From: Acheta domesticus
Lineage: Eukaryota; Arthropoda; Insecta; Orthoptera; Gryllidae
NCBI GenBank assembly: GCA_031308135.1
Contig: JAHLJT010004567.1
Coordinates: 34,314,115-34,378,114 of the forward strand
DNA: 64,000 nt
Direction: 5' to 3'
The notes beneath the pieces are model-generated. The model had not been told where the DNA came from, did not search any database, and saw only the letters and a list, made by a program, of their open reading frames with translations. The position numbers and the translations under genes are program-made. Positions 48,087 to 58,289 of this stretch are shown in pieces; the first letter of the stretch is position 1, and the number at the start of each line of letters is the position of its first letter.

Positions 48087-48090
<4 letters not shown>
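47611..48090. repeat. ~228-bp tandem duplication, units 1 and 2
   Basis: Unit 1 (47611-47838) and unit 2 (47839-48065) share GATCTACACTTGTTCCAACT, TCTACGTGGACGAGGTTTTG and GAAACAATATAATAA. Unit 3 starts at 48066, is cut by LINE-B, and resumes at 50831-51046. Confidence 0.9.
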
Positions 48091-48095
<5 letters not shown>

Positions 48096-48157
<62 letters not shown>

Positions 48158-50830
48158 GTGACTTTATTTATGTGGCGAGACTCGGGCCATCAGGCCCGCT
48201 CTTCCGCCTAACCACGTAATAATACATATATAGATAAAAATTGAAACAGTACATTTAGTAAATTTAATAAAATACAACTTAGATATGTCTTGCCCCTGGG
48301 CTCAGAAAATGAAAGTAAAAAAAACACAACGTCCCAGCATTTACCTTAAACGGCCGGGGAAAACCAGGGAAACAAAGGAAGTGTGCATGCTCTTCAACGT
48401 TGAGCAACAAAATAAAATATTTAAAATAATTTATAAAGCATTTACTGACACAAGAGAACATTAAAGAGATGCCCGAAAATAAATTATGAAAGAGAGAAAA
48501 GAAAATATTAACCCATACGCGTCAAAATGTTAGCAAGAAAATCTCAATCCATTAAAGAACTCATTAAAAAAAAAATAAATGAGAATGCACACAACCACCC
48601 GGCCAGGACGACGGCTTAGGGCCGATTTTAATTACATCAACATGTACCAAGGGAAAAGACGCATTCAGTCAGAGCCATGACAAGTTTAGCTGGAATGAAT
48701 TTGAAAAAAAAAACAACTTTCTAATCTTATATTAAACTTAATTTAAACTAATTATACTGTTGTTTATTAAATTAAGAATTAACCTAAGAAGTATAAGAAA
48801 ATACAAAATAAAAAAAGTTAAAATGTCATATAAAATGTTACATTTAGCGTACAATTTTGAATAATAATAATAATAATAATAAATAAAAATTAAAATAATA
48901 ATAATAATACATTGAGTACACACTTTCACATCGTACATTATCAGCTCAGTAGAAGAGTATTTAAATGTTTTATGAATGATCGCAATGTTTTACATTTCCT
49001 AACATTTTCTGGAAGGTTATTCCCCTCTCGGGTCGTTGCTACTAAGTAAGATTTATTATAAAAATTGGTGTTGCTTTTAGGAATATTGCATAGCAAGGAT
49101 TTCTGGAATCTTTTGGTTTTGAGATAAGACATTTTATAAGAGAGGTAAGCAGGTACACCCGTATTTAATATTTTGTAGAAAAGGCACAAACTATGAAACA
49201 GGCGTCGACCTTTCAAGTTTAATAAATGATTTGCTTTATAGTACCCCGATATGTGATCATACTTTCTGATATTGTATTGAAACCTAACACATGCATTTTG
49301 AACTCTTTGAAGAGCATCAGCGGTTGATTTATTTATGTTACCGTACACGATATCACCGTAATCAAGCAGGGGGAGCAGGAGTGATTTTACTAGAAGTTCT
49401 TTGGTTTTGGGTGGAAGGCATTTGTAAGCACATTTGAGTGAGTACATTGAGGCATACACTTTGCGGCAAGTGTCCCGAGCATGAGGTTCCCAATTTAGAA
49501 ATTTATCGATGGTCAGACCAAGATTTTTAACTTGAGAGCAGAAAGGAACAGTAGTGTTGTCCAAAATGATATCAGGAATTTTTAGATTTTGAAGTGTTTT
49601 ATGGGACCGGCAGGACCCAATTATAATTGATTGAGATTTTAATGGGTTTAGCTTAAGGCCGTTTCTCACTGACCATTCAAGTAAAGACGCCAAATCGTGA
49701 TTTGTTTTACTAACTAAATGAGTCACTTCCGAAGGTTTCCCACTGACATAGATCTGTAAGTCGTCTGCATACATATGATGACTGCACATTGATAGCACAG
49801 AGGGGATATCATTAACATAGATCAAGAAGAAAAGTGGACCTAGTACGGAACCCTGTGGTACTCCGCGTAAAACTGACTTAGGGGACGAAAAAGTATTCTC
49901 AACAACTACAGCCTGTTGTCTATTACTAAAATAACTTGAAATCCACGATAAGGTAGAATCAGAAAAACCGAGGCATTTACATTTTGCCAGAAGCACGTCA
50001 TGGTCTACTGAATCGAAGGCCTTGCTAAAATCTAAAAGCGTTAATGTTGTTATATTGCCTTGATCCAGAGATTGACGAATGTCTTCGGTGACTCGTAACA
50101 AGGCCGTTTGCGTACTTCTACCTTTCCTAAAACCAGATTGCAAACTATTGAGAACATCATTTATGGCGAGATACTTGTCTATTTGTTGACGTACAATTTT
50201 TTCTAGGACTTTGGATAATGTTGGTAATATACTGATTGGTCGGTAATCACAAGGATTTAACGAATTTATACATTTGGGAAGGGGACGTATGTAAGCTAGT
50301 TTCCACAATTGGGGAAAGTATCCGGTTGTTAAAGAAGAGTTTATTATGTGTGTAAGTGCTGGAAGAGCGTCTTTTAAAACTAATTTTAATTGCTTGGCCG
50401 TTATATCGTCAGAGCCTTTTGAATTTGACTTGAGTGCCTTCACTATTTTTTCGACTTCTTGGCAATCAACATTGTTGAAATAGAAGCTATCATCCCGGGG
50501 TGGCGCTTGTGATTCCAGAAAGTGTAGTGACTTTTCTTTAATAATAGGGTCTATTGGATGTGCAACGGAAGCAAAATAATCATTTAGGTCATCTAATGGA
50601 ATTTCTAATGAACTGTCATTTGACTTACGTTTGCAAATTCCTAAGTTTTTCAGCGTGCTCCATACTCCCTTCGTACTGGAATTTTTTTGGAAAAGATTAT
50701 AATAAAAACGAATCTTAGCGTTTCTGACTTGTTGTTTTACATAATTTCTAAGTTTTTTGTACTCTTTTTCATTTTCATCGGTTTTAGTAGCTCTAAAACG
50801 ACTGTATGCAGAATTTCTATCTTTCATAAG
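48096..50830 (-). mobile_element. LINE-B, 5'-truncated non-LTR retrotransposon
   Basis: The TSD AATATAATAA flanks it (48086-48095 and 50831-50840), and removing 48096-50840 restores the third unit of the host tandem repeat. On the minus strand it has a 628-codon reverse-transcriptase frame, a ~845-base 3' region, a GGCC-type hairpin near its 3' end and an (ATT)n tail (48096-48157 on the plus strand). The endonuclease half of ORF2 is missing, so truncation occurred during insertion. Clade is uncertain; the RT style recalls CR1/L2/Jockey-superfamily elements. Confidence 0.9.
48941..50827 (-). pseudogene. LINE-B ORF2 fragment, intact reverse transcriptase
   Basis: 628 codons without a break. 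Motifs in order: the RT-0/1 region with YRPISILPTLSKVLEK (195-210), SGFRKGRSTQTALL (231-244), catalytic-D block LLDFSKAFDSVDH (264-276), GVPQGSVLGPLFFLIY (322-337), catalytic MYADD (352-356), and the thumb and C-terminal region with LLPLLDYGD. Full ORF2 proteins of this kind begin with an endonuclease of about 200-plus residues, absent here. The first ATG sits 3 bases inside the element end, so it is almost certainly an internal methionine. The frame is open but lacks a 5' end and promoter, hence pseudogene. Confidence 0.85.
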
Positions 50831-51046
50831 AATATAATAACGAAAATTATAAAATAATAATAATGAAGCTTATATTATACGAAGTTAATAGAAATATTTT
50901 ACTGCTATACAATGTAGTATATTCTGCGAAGTAACAAATCCTTAAATAACTATCACAATTACCGATCTACACTTGTTCCAACTCAAATGGTGCCACTCCC
51001 CTCCTAGGTGGACGAGGTCTTGGTGGAGGAGAAGAGCATCATCCGT
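50831..51046. repeat. ~228-bp tandem duplication, rest of unit 3
   Basis: Continues unit 3 after the LINE-B insertion, with the GATCTACACTTGTTCCAACT and GACGAGGTCTTGGTGGAGGA landmarks, and ends at CATCATCCG. Confidence 0.88.
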
Positions 51047-51049
51047 CGG

Positions 51050-51198
51050 AATTGAAAACTTATCTGCGGGCGGCAGGCCTCGCCCTGGGGAGCGCGCGCA
51101 GTCCCGATGGCGGCGGCGGCGGCGGCCGACCGACGCGGCGCCAGCAGCCAGCACCTGCCCCAGGGACCCGCCCCTCCCGCGAGGCGCCCTCCTCTGCG
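51050..51198. other. Short CpG island-like block
   Basis: GCGCGCGCAGTCC, GGCGGCGGCGGCGGC and GACGCGGCGCC words between the ~228-bp repeat and the next array. The only spanning frames continue into repeats, so no gene is called. Confidence 0.4.
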
Positions 51199-51995
51199 TA
51201 CACCCACTGAGATGGCTCTGGGACAACAAGCGGTGACCTCCGCGTACCTCCTCTACGAACACCCACTGAGGTGGCTCTGGCGCAACAAGCGGTGACCTCT
51301 GCGTACACCCACTGAGATGGCTCTGGGACAACAAGCGGTGATCTCCTCTGCGTACCTCCTCTGCGTACACCCACTGAGGTGGCTCTGGGACAACAAGCGG
51401 TGACCTCCTCTGCGTACACCCACTGAGGTGGCTCTGGCGCAACAAGCGGTGACCTCCGCGTACCTCCTCTACAAACACCCACTGAGGTGGCTCTGGCGCA
51501 ACAAGCGGTGACCTCTGCGTACACCCACTGAGATGGCTCTGGGACAACAAGCGGTGATCTCCTCTGCGTACACCCACTGAGGTGGCTCTGGGACAACAAG
51601 CGGTGACTTCCTCTGCGTACACCCACTGAGGTGGCTCTGGCGCAACAAGCGGTGACCTCCGCGTACCTCCTCTACAAACACCCACTGAGGTGGCTCTGGC
51701 GCAACAAGCGGTGATCTCCTCTGCGTACACCCACTGAGGTGGCTCTGGCGCAACAAGCGGTGATCTGCTCTACGTACCTCCTCTGCGTACACCCACTGAG
51801 GTGGCTCTGGGACGACAAGCGGTGACCTTCTCTGTGTACACCCACTGAGGTGGCTCTGGCGCAACAAGCGGTGATCTCCGCGTACCTCCTCTGCGTACAT
51901 CCACTGAGGTGGCTCTGGGACAACAAGCGGTGACCTCCTCTGCGTACTTCCTCTGCGTATCGCCTCTGCGTACACCCACTGAGATGGCTCTGGGA
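51199..51995. repeat. ~50-bp minisatellite, about 15 units
   Basis: Core CCCACTGAGGTGGCTCTGG followed by RACAACAAGCGGTGACCTC. Fifteen cores fall near 51203, 51261, 51307, 51369, 51419, 51478, 51523, 51574, 51623, 51679, 51728, 51789, 51839, 51899 and 51974. Spacing alternates around 45-62 bp through extra CCTCYGCGTA words. Minus-strand frames repeat SHLSGC- and PLVAPEP-like peptides in all three phases, which argues against coding. Confidence 0.93.
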
Positions 51996-52023
51996 CAACA
52001 CGCGGTGCCCGCGGTAACCAACA

Positions 52024-52608
52024 GAGGTCATTAGTCCCGTAAGTGTAGGGCGTGTTTTTCATCGGAAGGTGGCGGGTTTCTTTCCCCGTTGGATGATGAG
52101 ATCCGGCGCCGACCTACCGTCGACTAGCGGGGTTTCCCTGAATGAGGTATCACCCACCGGTGGGGCGCCGCCCCAGCCGGGACAAGCTCTCAGCTCCCGG
52201 CCGGTCTCCCGGCATGTGTGGTAGTGTAGTGCATGTTAGTGTAAGTGTGTGGAACGGGTGAGGATAGGACAGGGAAGAGGAAGAAAAGATCGCACGCGGT
52301 CCGTGGCCCGTTTGTTAGTGTACTGGTCCGGCATACGCCTGGGACTGATCAGAGAAACCACAGAAAAATACCGATCAGAGCAGGCGGCCGCTAGAAAACT
52401 CCTCCAGACAGCGACTGAATTCGACCTAGCTGTCAAGCCAGTGTCGAAAATCCTGCCGCCATCGAGATTCGAACTTAGGACCTTCTAGTCAGAGGGAATA
52501 CTGTGACGTCAGTTGATGCACTGAGACATCTCTCGTGTCGCGCATCTGATTGGGAAGTCCAAGTGATTGGTTGATTGTTAATGATTCCGGACCCGTCAGC
52601 TACCACGG
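52024..52608 (-). mobile_element. SINE-A copy 9 plus an adjoining tail piece
   Basis: The minus-strand head ends at about 52537 with GAGATGTCTCAGTGCATCAAC-like sequence. All body landmarks are present, down to GGTCATTAGTCCCGTAAGTG (52026-52045), where it is cut by the minisatellite. A separate tail piece of the same family, GATTGGTTGATTG followed by GATTCCGGACCCGTCAGC, lies at 52564-52608. Confidence 0.78.
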
Positions 52609-52907
52609 TTTAACCTTCCAGTGGGCGTGCGGCAGCATTCCGTGCTGCCTTTATGCACTTATTGTTCTAAAATGGAGTACGGCAATTTGGCATGTCAGAG
52701 GGCTTCAGTATTGTAACTTCGCAACATTGTAAACGAAACGCGGGAACCTCCCTTCCGTTGCCTGCTCCGTATCAGTCGAAAAGAACATTTGAAAATAAAA
52801 AAATATATATTTTAGCACTGCGTGCTTTACCGCGCCCACTCGTGTAAGTTTTTTTAGTATTCCAAACGAACATTTTACTTATTTAGATTAGATTACGTGT
52901 ATTTGGG
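52609..52907. other. Unassigned interval
   Basis: Nothing recognised. Confidence 0.4.
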
Positions 52908-53127
52908 TCCTGCTCCGGTATTCGCCTGGTGTTGATCGGAGAAACCACGGAAAACTTATCAGAGCAGCCGGTCGCTAGATTCTTCCCCAGACAGCGATTG
53001 AATTCGGCGTAGCTGACAAGCTAGTGCCGAAAATCCTGCCGCCGTCGGGACTCAAACCTAGGACCTTCCAGTCAGAGTGACTACAGAGACATCAGTTGAT
53101 GCACTAAGCCACTTCTCCCGGTCCCGT
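52908..53127 (-). mobile_element. SINE-A copy 10, 5' half
   Basis: Minus strand: head near 53127 (GCACTAAGCCACTTCTCCCG on the plus strand) to the CCGGTATTCGCCTGGTGTTG landmark near 52915. It lies directly head to head with copy 11. Confidence 0.78.
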
Positions 53128-53276
53128 GCAGCGTCTCTCTGACAGGAAGGTCCTAGGATGCGAGTTACGAGTGCGGATGATTTTTTACACTAGCTACGAA
53201 GCTACGTCGAATTCAGTATCTGTCAGCAGGAGAGAGTTAGGGGCTATCTCATGTGATTGGTATATTTACTTGGTTT

Positions 53277-53573
53277 GGTAAAATTATAGGTTTCTATTTC
53301 TTTTTTATTTCTTCGTTTATTAAAAATATAAAAGTATATTAATTTATTTATTTAATCTCTTGGCGATGTTTTGGAATGAGGTTTCCCTTTCATCAGGCAC
53401 GTACCAATATAATATTTAATATAGTAAAATAAATATTGGATTTTTTCATCTTGTGATCATTTTCTGATCTACGTAAAGAATTTGATACAAAAAGGAATAT
53501 AATTTGATTGTCAATAACAAGGGGAACATTTAAGGTAACCAGCCTACATATAGACAATTATTACTGTCAATAA
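53277..53573 (-). mobile_element. Insertion in SINE-A copy 11, possibly Penelope-like
   Basis: A 12-base duplication flanks it (TTTACTTGGTTT at 53265 and TTTACGTGGTTT at 53574, one mismatch). On the minus strand it contains CTGATGA (53390-53396) followed closely by GAAA (53382-53385), the conserved cores of a hammerhead ribozyme such as those in Penelope-like elements. Stem II would be very short, so both the ribozyme and the family are tentative. No coding frame. Confidence 0.4.
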
Positions 53574-53607
53574 TTTACGTGGTTTCTCCGATCCATTCTA
53601 GGTAAAG

Positions 53608-54010
53608 TTTTTCTTTGCTAAAACATACACAGAATTTAAATAAAATATTGAATGATCACTGAATGTGGATTTATTGTGTTACGTATTGCCCGCTATTATT
53701 TTTCGATTATTTTGAAGATGCGTTTTCCATTTTTGTAATATTGTCATTTTTTATACTCATTTCTGTTCCTTTTTTGTAACGGCTGTTTTGTAGATATGTC
53801 TCCATTTTTATCTTACTGGTGTGTTATGTTTTATCAATTTTTGTAAAAATATGTATTCTTGTAATTGGACTTCTGTAATTTAGTTTTGTTATTTCATTTG
53901 AAACTGTTTTTTACTATTTTGTATGTTTTGTATCTTTTTTTAGTAATGCCTACTGTATTGGGGGCTTTGCCCTGTTGTTGGTAATTAAATAAATAAATAA
54001 ATAAATAAAT
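53608..54010 (+). mobile_element. 3' end of a truncated LINE, (AAAT)n tail
   Basis: T-rich DNA ending in GGGGGCTTTGCCCTGTTGTT, where GGGC/GCCC can pair, then GGTAATT and about six AAAT units. A terminal hairpin plus short-unit tail is typical of LINE 3' ends. Possible 7-base duplication GGTAAAG/GGTGAAG. No coding part retained; family unknown. Confidence 0.55.
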
Positions 54011-54290
54011 GGTGAAGCAGTTCTCTATCGATCAGGCCACGGAACGCGCACAATCTTTCCTTTCTCTTCCTATTATCTCCCTTTTAACACACACACCCAA
54101 ATGCACTGCACCGCCACACATAACAGGAGATATTTCAAGGGCTTAGAACATGCCCTGGGTTTCAACGCATTGTCTCACGTTTCACCAAGGGAAGAATACT
54201 GCCTTTTCACGGTTACACCATGCGTTAGACACACTACATTATTGACCAAAGTAGTTGACGCGGCAGAAAACATTTAAAATTCACTCTTTC

Positions 54291-55004
54291 TTATGAGTGC
54301 TAATGGCCCCGGTCTCCACATGTTCTATTCTTTAGGTGTTATGTTCATTGCCATATTGTATGTTCGTGTGGTTTCTTCCTCGGGCTTAACTTTCTGTTGT
54401 TGCAAATAAAGAATGTGATACATTCAGAAATAAGTACAGAAAACCAATGAATTTAGTTAAACCAGTAAACTCAGTAAATTTCGTGTTATATATTTAAAAT
54501 TTAAAATGGCGGACAAAAATTTGAAAAGTGCATTGGATCGGCCATTTTAAATGTTAAAAATATGACATCATATTAGCAATCAGTAACCCAAAAACCTTGG
54601 TGTGAATGTGGAAAAAATATTTAAAAAATCCAGACTTCTCGAAATATCTATTGTGTTTTACAGGACCAAATATCAAAAAAGTACCCAAATCTGCATTGTG
54701 TGAGCAATCGGCGCGTCCTGTAGAATGATGATAAAAATCGTTATCTTGCTCTGAACGTGTTTTCTCACTAAAAACTTCAATTTAAGCACCCATCGTGGCC
54801 ATTTTCCTCAAAATTCAAAACAAAATTCAAAAATCTTCAAATATGACAGGCATATCGCTACTCGATAGAGTTCTATTGTTCATTCTAGTTGAACGCGATC
54901 TACGTACTATCACTACTGGTAAAGCTAAGGAGTTACCTAATCCTACTCGTATAGAATTGCGCTGTGCTTCCTCTTTCCTCTGCGAGAGGGCAGGTCCATC
55001 TGCG
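54291..55004. other. AT-rich interval, nothing recognised
   Basis: No coding or repeat signal identified. Confidence 0.4.
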
Positions 55005-55234
55005 CCTCGGGCCCCCACACCCGCGCCCGCTCGGCGCCTTCCTCGGCCGCGACGCGCAGCCCGATAAACTTTTTAGAAGGCGTCGGAGGAGGCGCGGCGG
55101 CGGCGGCGGCGGCGAGCGAAATAATGGATGCGGACCACCGCCCCACCCCCGCTTTCGCCGTCGCCGCCCCGCCCCGCCCCTCCCCTCCCCAACCCAGCTC
55201 CACCGCTAACATCCGCCGTCCAACCTCCCTCCTA
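55005..55234. other. CpG-rich block
   Basis: GCGCGGCGGCGGCGGCGGC and CCGCCCCGCCCC words beside the 120-bp array. No credible exon on either strand. Confidence 0.4.
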
Positions 55235-56190
55235 TTCTAGCGTGTGGCTCTTCCTTGCACCCACCTCAGCTCCTTCGCCTTATTTTCGTTCGTTGCCGCC
55301 CTCGCTTCGGCTGCCGCTCCGTCGCTAGCATCCTCCCTCGACTTAAGCCACCATCCCCGCCTCTCGTCAACCGCTATACCCACCTCCGCTCCGTTCCCAT
55401 CTTATCGCTTGCTCCTTCTCTCTCCTTGGCCGTCATTCTATCGTCAGTAACAGCATCCCACCTTCAACCACCATCCCCACTACTGATCTTTCCTTGTAAC
55501 CTCTTCCCAACCATCCCCATCTCATTGTTTACTCCCTCTCTCACCTCTGTCGCCATTCCATCGTCAATAACAGCATCCCACCTTCAGCCACCATCCCCAC
55601 TTCTGATCTTTCCTTTTATCCTCTGCCCATCATCCCCATCTCATTGCTCACTCCCTTTCTCACCTCTGTCGCCATTCCGTCGTCAATAACAGCATCTTTA
55701 GCTTCAGATACCATCCCCACTTCTGACCTTCACTTGCAACCACCTCCCATTCATCCCCATCCTATCTCTCGCTTCCTCCCTCATCTTGGTCGTCATCCGA
55801 ACGCTAATAACAACATCCCTCCTTCAGCCACCAGCCCCAGTTCTGACCTTCCATTGTACCAACTTCCCATCCATCCCCATATTATTGCTCGCTCCCTCCC
55901 TCACCTTGGTTGCCATTCCAAAGTCAATAACAGCATTCCACCTTTTGCCTGCATCCCCACTTCTGGCCTTCCTTTGCACCCACCTCCCATCCATCCTGAT
56001 TTAATCGTTCGCTACCTCCCTCACCTTGTCCATCATCCCAACGTCAATAACAGCCTTTGTATACCATCCCCATTTCTGGTCTTCCCTTGCACCAACCAGC
56101 CACCCTTCGCCAACTTTTCGCTCGCTCTCTACTTCACATCCTTCACCTTGGCCGTCATCCCATCATCAAAACCAGCCCCCCACTACAAGC
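55235..56190. repeat. 120-bp-period C/T-rich tandem array, ~8 units
   Basis: The word GTCAATAACAGCATCCC and variants recur near 55440, 55560, 55680, 55800, 55921, 56041 and, degenerate, 56162, so the period is 120-121 bp. Shared inner words are CCACCATCCCCACTTCTGA and CCATCCCCATCTCATTG. Because 120 is a multiple of three, 40-residue-periodic frames stay open in several phases. No frame is favoured, so I treat it as non-coding. Confidence 0.92.
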
Positions 56191-56204
56191 CATCAATCAT
56201 CACA

Positions 56205-56655
56205 CCAGGAGACGTACCTCAGTGCATCAACTGATGTCACTGCAGTGCCTCTGACCTGGTGACCCGACGGCGGACCCGACGGCGGCAGGACTTTTGACAC
56301 TAGCTTGTCAGCAAGGTCGAATTCAATCGCTGTCTGGAGGATAATTCTAGCGGCCGGCTGCTCTGATCGGTGATTTTCCGTGGTTTCTCCGATCAACCCC
56401 AGGCGAATGCCGGAGCAGTATCCTAACAAAGGAGCCACGGACCGCGCGCGATCTTCCCTTCCTCTTCCTTGTTCTATCTTTGTCATTTACACTACCACAC
56501 CCGTCGAGAGACCGTTCGGGGGCTTCGAGCTTGTCCCGGCTGGGGCGGAGTCCCACTGGTTGGGGAAACCCCACTAGAGGACGGTTGATCAGCGCCGGAT
56601 CACGCCGTCCAGCTGGAGAAGATTACTGCCACCTCTCGAGGAAAAAGCCTACTGT
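56205..56655 (+). mobile_element. SINE-A copy 12, 3'-truncated
   Basis: Head with TCAGTGCATCAACTGATG near 56219, then the GTCGAATTCAATCGCTGTCT landmark and the later body to CACCTCTCGAGGAAAAAGCC near 56650. The TAATGACC end and tail are missing. A short GACCCGACGGCG duplication lies in the head. Confidence 0.8.
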
Positions 56656-57243
56656 CGGATATAGCGGAGATGCACCTCTTCCCCTTCAAACTCTTTGCCC
56701 CGCGCCGAGTGTGACATCTTCCACCGGACGGGGCAGGAGTCGTTACAACCGCCAGCGGTAGCGTGGCATTGGACTTCCGAGCTGGTCGTGGCAGGCAGAG
56801 ACACGTTGTTGTGTGAGAGCATGGCGGCGTGGCCAGAGTATATTCATGCTGCCTCTTATCCCTAGCCATCCGGGATATTTTAGTATGTGCGACAGTGACC
56901 ATTTGTTTTATCAATGTGTCGTGGGTTTTAAGTGCAGTTTCAGTATTTCGTTTGCTCGTTCTCTTCTAATTGAAGACGCAAGAAGCGTGCAAAGGTTTTC
57001 CCACGTGTAAGCCACATGGCCGAGAGGCATGTTTCCTCTTGTCGCCTGCAAATTGCTTTATGTCCAGGCGGACAACCGTGTGTACCTGCAATTTGGATGA
57101 TTCCCCTCTGTGTGGCATATTCTGGTCGAGGGCTAACCGACGACAGAAGACGGCTGCGAGGTTTAGAACTTGCACGTATACTACTGGCAACCTCCTGGAG
57201 CTACACACACTCCATAAAAGTTGTAACGTAACCCAATTGTTTG
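56656..57243. other. Unassigned interval
   Basis: Mixed-composition DNA with 65-111-codon frames on both strands that show no domain. Nothing assigned. Confidence 0.35.
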
Positions 57244-57825
57244 TAATAACTTATAATACATTACATGGTACCTACGCTGTCTACACAGCACGTTCATTTC
57301 ATTGAACTAATATTGTGTTAATAACATTAATACCTTATGTCATCAATGCTGCTTACACAGCATGTTTATTTGACTGAACTGGTTACTTGTATTAATAACT
57401 TATAATACATTACATGGTACCTACGCTGTCTACACAGCACGTTCATTTCATTGAACTAATATTGTGTTAATAACATTAATACCTTATGTTATCAATGCTG
57501 CTTACACAGCATGTTTATTTGATTTAACTGGTTACTTGCACTAATAACTTATAATACCTTACATGGTACCTACGCTATCTACACAGCACGTTTATCTCAT
57601 TGAACTAATATTGGTGTTAATAACTTGAATACCTTACATGCTATCAATGCTGCATACACAGCATGTTTATTTCACTGAACTAGTTGTTTGTATCAATAAC
57701 CTTAATACCTCATATGGTATCTATGCTGCTTACAGAGCATGTTCATTTCATTGAACTAATTATTTCTATTAATAACCTCAATTCCTCATACCATGTGAAT
57801 GCTGGTCATACAGGAAATTAGTTTT
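57244..57825. repeat. ~75-bp satellite with a 149-bp dimer
   Basis: Units start with TAATAAC at 57244, 57319, 57393, 57468, 57542, 57618, about 57693 and 57770 (last one partial). Lengths are 74-77 bp. Odd and even units differ (ATGGTACCTACGCTGTC versus ATCAATGCTGCTTACAC) and the 149-bp pair 57244-57392 is nearly repeated at 57393-57541. All units share CACAGCA.GTT.ATTT and GAACT. Divergence rises to the right. Confidence 0.93.
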
Positions 57826-57962
57826 GTAATTAAATTATTCACTATAATTAAATTAGATGAAAATATCTGAATTGTTTTATTGCACTCTGAGCAACCAAGG
57901 AGTGTGAGGTCAGCTGCCCCACCCAGTTTCTCCTTACAGTCCACTTGCTGGAGCAGCAAATT

Positions 57963-58272
57963 CTCACACCTACACTACACTTACGAGACCAATGACCTTA
58001 GAAGTTAACGCGCCTGGAACCACTAACAATCAATCAATCGTTACTGAATACTTTTTGTATACAGTCTCATTTCATTTGCTTAGTAATTCGTATCATTTAC
58101 TTACAAGAAAGATAAAAGATAGGAAGGCGAACGAAAATATATTCACCAATTTGAACTCGCCATACAGCGGGGAAAGATAAATGCCACCTCCCGATGAATA
58201 AATCTGCACTACACTTACGGGAACAATGACCTCGGTAATTGTCACTCCCGGAGTCATAAGTAAACAATCAAT
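57963..58272 (+). mobile_element. SINE-A tail pieces (copies 13 and 14) around a shared flank
   Basis: Piece 13 (57963-58035) holds ACACTTACGAGACCAATGAC and AATCAATCAATCG. Then 58036-58145 matches 40134-40243. Piece 14 (about 58150-58272) has CCATACAGCGGGGAAAGATA, CACTTACGGGAACAATGACC and the AACAATCAATC tail. Confidence 0.7.
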
Positions 58273-58289
58273 CATATTAGCAATCATCC

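Larger units (their letters stand above)
53128..54290 (+). mobile_element. SINE-A copy 11, interrupted by two insertions
   Basis: SINE pieces are 53128-53276, 53574-53607 and 54011-54290, colinear with the family order: head landmarks, GGTTTCTCCGATC, GGCCACGGAACGCGC, a CT-rich segment, CACACA, and an end with AAAGTAGTTGACGCGG. The separating DNA is 53277-53573 and 53608-54010. Confidence 0.72.

Noticed and set aside
50942..52062. Minus-strand frames of up to 262 codons with repeated SHLSGC peptides
   Set aside because: They translate the ~50-bp minisatellite; the same peptides appear in all phases with shifting joins.
55255..56234. 144- and 196-codon frames with 40-residue periodicity
   Set aside because: 120-bp tandem repeat with several open phases; no start context, domain or codon bias favouring one.
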